DNA of 64,000 nt, from positions 231,350 to 295,349 of the forward strand of contig NZ_BMGK01000004.1 of the NCBI RefSeq assembly GCF_014640155.1, in the 5' to 3' direction. This document shows positions 51,221 through 57,619 of this stretch, piece by piece (within the stretch, counting starts at the first letter, position 1; every line of letters begins with the position of its first letter). Origin of the DNA: Planktosalinus lacus. GTDB lineage: Bacteria; Bacteroidota; Bacteroidia; Flavobacteriales; Flavobacteriaceae. The position numbers were made by a program, and so were the translations under genes. The notes beneath the pieces were generated by a model. It made no database searches and was not told the DNA's origin. It saw nothing but the letters and a program-made list of their open reading frames with translations.

Positions 51221-52150
51221 ATGGACTTACAAAAACAAATTAACGAAATTACAGGTTTTAAAAACCTGGAACTCCTCGCTACACAAGTGGTGGAAGGGTT
51301 TATTTCCGGTTTGCACAAAAGTCCTTTTCACGGTTTTTCATCTGAATTTGCCGAGCATAAAGTGTATAATTCCGGCGAAAGCACAAAACATATTGACTGG
51401 AAATTATATGCCAAAACCGACAAATTGTTTACGAAACGCTATGAGGAAGAAACCAACCTAAGATGCCACATTATTGTGGACAACTCTACTTCAATGCACT
51501 ACCCTGAAGTAAAAGAATTCAATATTAATTCGCTAAACAAAGTTGCTTTTTCTGCTCTGGCAAGTGCAGCTATTATGAATTTACTTAAAAGACAACGGGA
51601 CGCAGTAGGTCTCAGTATCTATTCAAATGAGTATGAGTTTTATGCTCCGGAAAAAGGAAGTGAACGCCACCATCAGATGTTGCTCGACAAACTCAATGAA
51701 GCCGTCACCACAAAATCCAATGATAAAAAAACCGAAACTTATCACTTTCTGCATCTCATAGCTGAAAAAATGAAACGCCGCTCGCTTGTGTTTTTGTTTT
51801 CAGATATGTTTCAGGATGATGTGGAAGAACAAAAACTTTTTGAGGCCTTACAGCATTTAAAATACAACAAGCACGAGGTTATTTTGTTCCATACAATTGA
51901 TAAAGAAAAGGAACTTCATTTTGAATATGACAATAAGCCCAGGCGATTTGTCGATGTAGAAACAGGAGCACATTTAAACATATATCCTGATAACATTAAA
52001 GATAATTATGAAAAGGCCGTGAATACCTATTTTAAAGAATTGAAATTAAAATGTGCTCAATATAGAATTAAATATGTTGAAGCAGACATCAATGCCGGTT
52101 TCTCAAAAATTTTGACAACCTATTTGGTTGAAAGACAAAAGATCACTTAA
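51221..52150 (+). CDS. DUF58 (von Willebrand-like) protein
   Basis: This ~309-residue protein has the DUF58 core: SPFHGFSSEFAEHKVYNSGES followed by HIDWKLYAKTDKLFTKRYEEE. A vWA-like half starts HIIVDNSTSMHYP, a MIDAS-type DxSxS. LVFLFSDMFQ and a basic end follow. DUF58 proteins often pair with MoxR ATPases, but none is adjacent here. I chose ATG 51221, after the hairpin, and not the frame start at 51188, which lies inside that hairpin. Confidence 0.83.
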   Translation: MDLQKQINEITGFKNLELLATQVVEGFISGLHKSPFHGFSSEFAEHKVYNSGESTKHIDWKLYAKTDKLFTKRYEEETNLRCHIIVDNSTSMHYPEVKEFNINSLNKVAFSALASAAIMNLLKRQRDAVGLSIYSNEYEFYAPEKGSERHHQMLLDKLNEAVTTKSNDKKTETYHFLHLIAEKMKRRSLVFLFSDMFQDDVEEQKLFEALQHLKYNKHEVILFHTIDKEKELHFEYDNKPRRFVDVETGAHLNIYPDNIKDNYEKAVNTYFKELKLKCAQYRIKYVEADINAGFSKILTTYLVERQKIT

Positions 52151-52176
52151 AGAATTTAATTTTTTTAAATAAATTG

Positions 52177-52207
52177 TTTGTGTAAACTAAAATAGGGCGT
52201 ATATTTG
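52177..52207 (+). promoter_or_regulatory. Promoter of tRNA-Asp
   Basis: TTTG (52177-52180), 19 bp, then TATATTTG (52200-52207) is a near-perfect Bacteroidota -33/-7 pair, about 83 bp before the tRNA. Confidence 0.72.
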
Positions 52208-52289
52208 CCCTCGCTAATCAGGAAAGTGACCTGTCATTCAAAAAGAGTAAAACACAACGTTCCGTTTTTATTTTAAAACACAAAATATT

Positions 52290-52363
52290 GGTCTGGTAGT
52301 TCAGTTGGTTAGAATACCTGCCTGTCACGCAGGGGGTCGCGGGTTCGAGTCCCGTCCAGACCG
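52290..52363 (+). tRNA. tRNA-Asp (GTC anticodon)
   Basis: This 74-base gene has an acceptor GGTCTGG pairing with CCAGACC, discriminator G, and a D-loop AGTTGGTTAGA. The anticodon stem CCTGC/GCAGG has loop CTGTCAC (anticodon GTC, 52324-52326), and the T-arm is GCGGGTTCGAGTCCCGT. CCA is not encoded. It marks the left edge of the SbtA islet. Confidence 0.96.
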
Positions 52364-52796
52364 CAACTACTTGTCAAATTGTTGACGAGATTCCCGCCTT
52401 CGCGGGAATAAAGAAGTTGTGTTGTCCGCCATTAGGCGGAAAGGCTTGTAGTAGAGCCGATGAGAAGCTTTTCGCCTTTGTGCGTAGAGCTTTTTTTGTT
52501 TGTGGTCATTTCTGCTAAACAGCAAGTTTTTGGATGTTTTTTAAGAATTTTGGGAAGCAAAAAAGTCCCCTATAATTTACCAGAGTGTCTTACTTTTTCA
52601 GATATATCTATCCAAAATCAGTAAATCAAATGTTTAATTCTAACTAATTTAATAAGTTTGACATAAATAAAAATTTATATGTATTATAAATAGAATTTAT
52701 GAATCTAACTGTAAATTAATTTCAGTTTCATATCTTGATTTCCCTAAAGAATTGCAATCATTTATTTCAGAAGGTTTTATTCCTTCATATTAGTAT
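52364..52796. other. 433-bp region with hairpins and repeat copy
   Basis: Two small hairpins follow the tRNA (ATTCCCGC/GCGGGAAT at 52390-52409 and TCCGCC/GGCGGA at 52425-52440). The terminator-like repeat copy 1 at 52454-52601 comes next. The remainder to the LysR gene end is AT-rich with no gene. Confidence 0.6.
52454..52601 (+). repeat. Flanking direct repeat, copy 1
   Basis: This sequence (containing AAGCTTTTCGCCTTTGTGCG then TAGAGCTTTTTTTG) recurs at 55143-55288, after the SbtA gene, about 85% identical by eye with small gaps. It holds a stem (AAGCT/AGCTT, CGC/GCG) with a T run, so it can act as terminator for tRNA-Asp. Confidence 0.8.
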
Positions 52797-53720
52797 TTAA
52801 TATCTTTCAAACCATTGGAAATTTTCTTTTATTATTTTCCTTTTTTCCTTTTTTATGTGATTTAAGTATGCTGATGCAACTGGTGAGAATTTTTTGCCTT
52901 TAATCCAGATAATCTGCCAATTGGATTTAATAGGGAATCCTCCAACTGGTATAATTTCAAGGTCTCCATTCTTTAACTCGTTTTTTATTCCTATAATGGG
53001 CATCACAGAATACCCTAAACCGGCAATAACAGCTTGTTTTACAGCTTCATTAGACGTGAGTTCCATTTTTTTCAGAACTGTCAGGTTATTTTGCTTCATA
53101 AATTCCTCCATAACGTGTCGGGTCCCTGACCCTTGTTCCCTGTATATCAATGGAATTTCACAAAGAATATCACTGCAATGGTGTCCTTTTTGTAAATCCT
53201 GTCCTTTACTCCCAATCAAGAACAACTTATTTTGCATCAATACTATGCTTTCAACCTGAAGGTTTTCAGGAAGTACTGAAACAAGGGCAAAATCAATTTC
53301 ATTATTTTCGAGATTTTCTATAACTCTGGATTTATTGGTCACGTCCAAAGATAGATTCACACCCTGATTTTGCTTAATGAAAGATGATAAAAAGTGTGGC
53401 ATTACATATTTTCCAGTAGAGACTATAGAAATTTTCAATCGCCCCGCAAGCTGTCCCTGATAATTCAATCTTATTGAGTTGATAGCCTCAACCTCTTTTA
53501 AAATATTTTCTGCCGCTTCTGCTATTTCTTTTCCAAAATCTGTTATATAAATTTTTCTTCCAATTACCTCTGTAAGAGGTATTTCAAACTGTTCTTGTAA
53601 ATTTTTTAATTGAATGGAAACTGCCGGTTGAGATAAGTGCAATTCAATTGATGCCTTTGTAACGCTTTGAGTTTGGGCTATTTTTAAAAAAACCTGCAAT
53701 TGATGTAATGTATAGTTCAT
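52797..53720 (-). CDS. LysR-family regulator (CbbR/CmpR-like)
   Basis: This 307-residue regulator has an N-terminal winged helix (LHQLQVFLKIAQTQSVTKAS and HLSQPAVSIQLKNL) and a LysR substrate domain (RLKISIVSTGKYVMPHFL). Its closest pattern is the CO2/bicarbonate regulators CbbR and CmpR. It is divergent from a small gene and an SbtA permease, with a perfect inverted repeat in the 94-bp gap. It probably senses a metabolite and controls that transporter. The start is ATG at 53720. Confidence 0.85.
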   Translation of the reverse strand: MNYTLHQLQVFLKIAQTQSVTKASIELHLSQPAVSIQLKNLQEQFEIPLTEVIGRKIYITDFGKEIAEAAENILKEVEAINSIRLNYQGQLAGRLKISIVSTGKYVMPHFLSSFIKQNQGVNLSLDVTNKSRVIENLENNEIDFALVSVLPENLQVESIVLMQNKLFLIGSKGQDLQKGHHCSDILCEIPLIYREQGSGTRHVMEEFMKQNNLTVLKKMELTSNEAVKQAVIAGLGYSVMPIIGIKNELKNGDLEIIPVGGFPIKSNWQIIWIKGKKFSPVASAYLNHIKKEKRKIIKENFQWFERY

Positions 53721-53744
53721 TTAAATATCTTATGGATTATATCA

Positions 53745-53770
53745 AATATATAAATTTTCGTTTATATATT
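53745..53770. promoter_or_regulatory. LysR-type operator between divergent genes
   Basis: AATATATAAA (53745-53754), six bases, then TTTATATATT (53761-53770) is a perfect 10-bp inverted repeat. It contains the T-N11-A form expected of LysR boxes and lies midway between the regulator and the small gene it faces. Confidence 0.65.
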
Positions 53771-53814
53771 CTATCGCCGAAATTTGAGGCATCAATTTTT
53801 AAACAAAAAATACG

Positions 53815-54090
53815 ATGGAAACTTATAAATTAATTGACGGAAAATTTAATTCTGATGATGCCAAAGAAATACTTATGAACATGATAAGTAGTAAGATTCA
53901 TTTTCATGCTGTCAAAGACTTTAGCATGCAAGAGCGTACAGGTGAAGCAGAAGCTTTATCCAGGGAAAGAATTAAAGAATTACAAAAAACAAAAGAGCAA
54001 ATTATCTCAATAATCGAAAAAGCCAGAAAAAAGAATCTTATCCTCGAAGTACATTCATCTGTAAACATATCTTTTGTATCAAAAGAGTAG
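53815..54090 (+). CDS. Small conserved protein next to SbtA
   Basis: This 91-residue protein has no signal peptide or membrane helix. It opens KLIDGKFNSDDAKEILMNMI and has a helical lysine/glutamate-rich middle (ERIKELQKTKEQIISIIEKARKKN). It is not a PII-like SbtB, because it lacks the T-loop pattern. Position between the LysR operator and sbtA (73-bp gap) suggests a partner or regulator of the permease, but I do not recognise a family. Confidence 0.7.
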   Translation: METYKLIDGKFNSDDAKEILMNMISSKIHFHAVKDFSMQERTGEAEALSRERIKELQKTKEQIISIIEKARKKNLILEVHSSVNISFVSKE

Positions 54091-54163
54091 GCAAAATTAT
54101 AGTGATATTTTAAGCCCATTTCGATTTCTAAGAAATAGATACTAAAATAAAATCAGAAAAATC

Positions 54164-55123
54164 ATGAATCTTGACTTACTAATAGATAATTTAACCAGTC
54201 CGGCATTACTTTTCTTTGTTATGGGAATCCTGGCAGTTCAAATAAAAAGTGATTTAGAAATCCCCGAAAGTTCATCAAAATTTATTTCCCTTTACCTGCT
54301 TTTTGCGATAGGATTTAATGGTGGTCGTGAATTAGCTCATAGCCATTTTACTATGGAAATAGTCTGGACAGCACTGTTTGGGATAATAACTGCAGTTATT
54401 ATCCCAATTTACACATTCTTCCTGTTAAAAAGAAAATTAAGTATTGAAAATTCAGGTGCCATAGCAGCTGCTTATGGTTCAATTAGTGCTGTAACTTTTG
54501 TCACTGCAGTTTCTTTTTTGGAATTACAGCAAATATCTTTTAGTGGGCACATGGTTGCTCTTATGGCTTTAATGGAAGCCCCGGCTATTGTCATAGGTGT
54601 GATATTGATTAAAATGTATAGTAAAAAAGAGCAGAATTCCCCAAAAATAAAAAGCTTGGTTAGTCATTCTTTTGCCAATAGCAGTGTGGTTATGATTCTA
54701 GGCAGCTTGATTATTGGTCTTTTAGCAAGTGAAAGTCAGGCGCAAGGCATTTCTCCTTTTACAACAGATATTTTTAAAGGATTCCTTGCTATTTTTTTGC
54801 TAGATATGGGTATAATTAGTGGAAGAAAATTAGGGGACTTTATTAAAAGTGGCTGGTTTACCACAGCTTTTGCCATAGTCATTCCGTTAATTAATGGATG
54901 TTTGGTGGCTTGGATAAGCTTTTTGGTAACAGAAGACGTGGGAGATAGATTCATGCTTTCTATTTTGGCGGCAAGTGCCTCTTATATTGCTGTACCGGCT
55001 GCAATGAAAATAGCTGTTCCTAAAGCCAATCCCGGCCTATATTTACCTATGGCTTTGGCTGTAACATTTCCATTTAATATTACCTTCGGCATGCCTTTAT
55101 ACTTGTCAATAATTGGAAGTTGA
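54164..55123 (+). CDS. SbtA-type sodium-dependent bicarbonate permease
   Basis: This 319-residue membrane protein has about ten helices. Conserved SbtA-family segments include LLFAIGFNGGRELA, AAYGSISAVTFVTAVSFL, MEAPAIVIGVILIKM, IFLLDMGIISGRKL and ASASYIAVPAAMKIAVPKANPGLYL. Members import bicarbonate with sodium. With the CmpR-like LysR regulator upstream, a carbon-supply role fits, perhaps for anaplerotic carboxylation. The terminator-like repeat copy 2 follows the stop. Confidence 0.88.
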   Translation: MNLDLLIDNLTSPALLFFVMGILAVQIKSDLEIPESSSKFISLYLLFAIGFNGGRELAHSHFTMEIVWTALFGIITAVIIPIYTFFLLKRKLSIENSGAIAAAYGSISAVTFVTAVSFLELQQISFSGHMVALMALMEAPAIVIGVILIKMYSKKEQNSPKIKSLVSHSFANSSVVMILGSLIIGLLASESQAQGISPFTTDIFKGFLAIFLLDMGIISGRKLGDFIKSGWFTTAFAIVIPLINGCLVAWISFLVTEDVGDRFMLSILAASASYIAVPAAMKIAVPKANPGLYLPMALAVTFPFNITFGMPLYLSIIGS

Positions 55124-55142
55124 AATAGCTGTCATTTAAATT

Positions 55143-55288
55143 GAGACGATAAGAAGCTTTTCGCCTTTGTGCGTAGAGCTTTTTTTGTTTTTGGTCATTT
55201 CCGTTAATAGCAAGTTTTGGATGGTTTTTAAGGATTTTGGGATGCATTTTAGTGCCCCAAAATATTTTCGAGTGCCCCACTTTTTAAA
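55143..55288 (+). repeat. Flanking direct repeat, copy 2
   Basis: This is the second copy of the 52454-52601 sequence. It follows sbtA and ends at the 3' edge of the antiporter gene. It contains the same hairpin and T run and probably ends the sbtA transcript. Confidence 0.8.
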
Positions 55289-56540
55289 CATCATCCAACC
55301 CATGTCTCTTGGGGTTTTTTCTGAAATAGCTTATAATTGATGGTGCTGTTAATCCATGTAAGATGATTGAAAATAAAATAATATAAACCGCTATTGAATA
55401 AAGTTCATATTTATTTTTAAAAAGATCCGTTTGCATAAAAGCCCATGAAAGGTAAAATATTGAACCCACTCCCCTAATCCCTAAAAAACTGATGGCTAAT
55501 TTGTTTTTTAGGGAGTCCTTTATTCCTATTAAAGCGATCATTCCTGCCAGAGGCCTTATTATTAAAACAAACACTACACTAAAGAGAATGCCTTTCCAAT
55601 CAGTCATCTCTAGAATCCCATTCATTATTGTCCCCCCAAAGAGAATAATCCAAACCACTATCAAGAGCCGCTCAATCTCGTGACTAAAGTCGTGAATTTT
55701 CTTTTTGTACTTCCCGCTAACATTTTCAGAATAACGAATGCTTAATCCCGTAAAAAAGACAGCAATAAATCCATAACCGTGAACCAATTCACTTAAACCA
55801 TAAACAGCAAACGTTAAAGAAAGTGCCAAAAACCCATCATAGGTTTTGATTCCTTTCCATTTTTTTAAGTGGGTTAGGATATAGCCAATAGATCTTCCTA
55901 ATAAAATACCTACTGCAACACCAATAACAATTTTAAGGAGTAATTTATCCCAAAACCAATCGCTAAAACTGAATGCAGCTAAGCTCCCTGCCTGGACCAC
56001 CATTACAGCGAGATATGTAAAGGGAAAAGCCATCCCGTCGTTCAAGCCGGCTTCAGCAGTAAGTGAAAATCTTATTTTATCTTTCAATTTATCCTCCCGT
56101 TCAGGATCATCTAATTGCACATCTGAAGCCAGGACAGGGTCTGTGGGAGCTAACACCGCTGCCAGTAAAAGCGACGCCGGAATACTGAGTGTTAAAAAAT
56201 AAACCCCCAGTAAATATGCTGAAAGCATCGTTAAGGGCATTGTTATTGCAATCAATAATAACGGCCGCTTCCATGCTTTAAAACTATAATTGCTACCAAT
56301 TTTTAACCCCGCTCCCATTAACGAGATTATGACGATGGCCTCAGAAAAAATCATCATGGCATTATCACTCCACAATAATTCTGTCCAGCCGAGTGGGGTG
56401 CCAATTAAATAAAGTAAAATACCTATGGGTAATAAAATAACTGGCGAACTCACTTTTATTTTATCTGAAATAGAAGGCAGCCAGGCCATCAGCAGCGTAG
56501 CAAAACCCAAACTGGCTAAAAGTAAGTAATGATCATTCAT
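55284..56540 (-). CDS. Cation:proton antiporter (CPA1/NhaP-like)
   Basis: This 418-residue membrane protein has about twelve helices. The CPA core motifs are LAAVLAPTDPVLASDVQLDD and TAEAGLNDGMAFPFTYLAV (the acidic ion-binding pair), with IRYSENVSGKYKKK mid-protein. It exchanges Na+ or K+ for H+ across the inner membrane. Its stop touches the right copy of the flanking repeat. It diverges from the nitroreductase gene by 74 bp. Confidence 0.88.
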   Translation of the reverse strand: MNDHYLLLASLGFATLLMAWLPSISDKIKVSSPVILLPIGILLYLIGTPLGWTELLWSDNAMMIFSEAIVIISLMGAGLKIGSNYSFKAWKRPLLLIAITMPLTMLSAYLLGVYFLTLSIPASLLLAAVLAPTDPVLASDVQLDDPEREDKLKDKIRFSLTAEAGLNDGMAFPFTYLAVMVVQAGSLAAFSFSDWFWDKLLLKIVIGVAVGILLGRSIGYILTHLKKWKGIKTYDGFLALSLTFAVYGLSELVHGYGFIAVFFTGLSIRYSENVSGKYKKKIHDFSHEIERLLIVVWIILFGGTIMNGILEMTDWKGILFSVVFVLIIRPLAGMIALIGIKDSLKNKLAISFLGIRGVGSIFYLSWAFMQTDLFKNKYELYSIAVYIILFSIILHGLTAPSIISYFRKNPKRHGLDDV

Positions 56541-56614
56541 AAATTTAAAATTAAGGTATTTTTTGAAACACCCTTGGGTTTTTTAATAACTTTAGCAATT
56601 AAAAAAAAAGATAT

Positions 56615-57169
56615 ATGATCTACAACACCATAAAAAATAGACGTGCCGTGTTCCCGGTACAATACAATCAAGAGCCTATCACTAAAAAAGAAATTCAACA
56701 TATTATTGAAGCTGCAAACTGGGCACCCACACACAAACGCACTGAGCCCTGGAGATTTAAAGTACTGCAAGGCGAAAGCTTAAACAAATTAGGGAATTTT
56801 TTAGCTGAAAAATACAAAGCCACTTCAGAAAAGTTTTCAGAGTTTCATTTCAAAAAACTCAAGGAAAACCCAACTAAAGCTTCTTGCATTATTGCCATCT
56901 GTATGCAACGTGATCCAAAAGAATCCCTACCAGAATGGGAAGAAGTAGCTGCCACAGCCATGGCTGTTCAAAATATGTGGCTTACCTGTACTGAAATGAA
57001 CATTGGTGCCTACTGGAGTTCTCCGGGCTTGATTCGATACTTACACGAATTTTTTGATTTTGCTCAAGGCGAAAAATGCCTCGGTTTTTTTTATATGGGA
57101 AAATTTGATGAACAATTAAGTGAGGGAACCAGACAACCTATTGAAGACAAGACTCAATGGTTTAAATAA
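56615..57169 (+). CDS. Nitroreductase family protein (YdjA-like)
   Basis: This 184-residue FMN enzyme has IKNRRAVFPVQYNQEPI at the N-terminus and ANWAPTHKRTEPWRFKVL for FMN binding. Later segments are AVQNMWLTCTEMNIGAYWSS and ECLGFFYMGKF-like. The short length fits YdjA-type nitroreductases, which reduce nitro or quinone groups with NAD(P)H. It precedes the DDGYY-repeat lipoprotein gene by 94 bp on the same strand, but a link is not shown. Confidence 0.85.
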   Translation: MIYNTIKNRRAVFPVQYNQEPITKKEIQHIIEAANWAPTHKRTEPWRFKVLQGESLNKLGNFLAEKYKATSEKFSEFHFKKLKENPTKASCIIAICMQRDPKESLPEWEEVAATAMAVQNMWLTCTEMNIGAYWSSPGLIRYLHEFFDFAQGEKCLGFFYMGKFDEQLSEGTRQPIEDKTQWFK

Positions 57170-57263
57170 TTGAGCCATAATAGTAGGGTATAGCACTTTT
57201 AACTTGTTCTTTTATTATAACAGGTTAATTATTGTTAACTTTATAACTTAAAACCAATAAATT

Positions 57264-57521
57264 ATGGAACGTAGAAAATTTATTAAGAAATCTGGTCAAA
57301 TCATTTTGGCCGCCTCTACACTGTCCATTACCGCCTCATTTTTAAACTCTTGCAGCACTGATGACGATGGTTTTTTTGATGACGGTTACTACGATGATGG
57401 ATATTATGATGATGGGTATTACGATGACGGTTACTACGACGATGGATATTACGATGACGGTTACTACGACGATGGATATTATGATGACGGGTACTACGAT
57501 GATGGATACTATGATGGATAA
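57264..57521 (+). CDS. Tat-signal lipoprotein made of DDGYY repeats
   Basis: This 85-residue protein has an N-terminal twin-arginine signal (ERRKFIKKSG, then a hydrophobic stretch to about residue 27) and lipobox FLNSC (Cys30). Everything after is STD, one DDGFF unit, nine DDGYY units and a final DG. The mature chain has 18 Tyr, about 20 Asp and no other complex residues. The DNA is a 15-bp tandem repeat with a 30-bp super-period. The DNA has many synonymous changes while the amino acids stay fixed, so the repeat seems selected. A glycosyltransferase fusion follows after 98 bp. I recognise no family. Confidence 0.85.
   Translation: MERRKFIKKSGQIILAASTLSITASFLNSCSTDDDGFFDDGYYDDGYYDDGYYDDGYYDDGYYDDGYYDDGYYDDGYYDDGYYDG
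57363..57515 (+). repeat. 15-bp coding tandem repeat (DDGYY units)
   Basis: Ten 15-bp units code DDG(F/Y)(F/Y). Units 4-5 and 6-7 form a nearly identical 30-bp pair (GATGACGGTTACTAC then GACGATGGATATTA), so expansion probably happened two units at a time. Confidence 0.9.
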
Positions 57522-57619
57522 TATCTATTAGGGGGATTTTTTATAACTAATTTTACTCCAAAGATTGTTTTTGGAAAGTTATTCTTTTACCCTAACAAAA
57601 CATTTTACAATACTCTTTA

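Noticed and set aside
52290-55288. Integrative element at tRNA-Asp
   Set aside because: No integrase or transposase gene is present and the repeat does not include the tRNA 3' end, so a classical att site is not supported.
57363-57515. Regular 15-bp repeats looking like a small CRISPR-type array
   Set aside because: The units are contiguous without spacers, in frame, and encode a fixed DDGYY sequence after a signal peptide.
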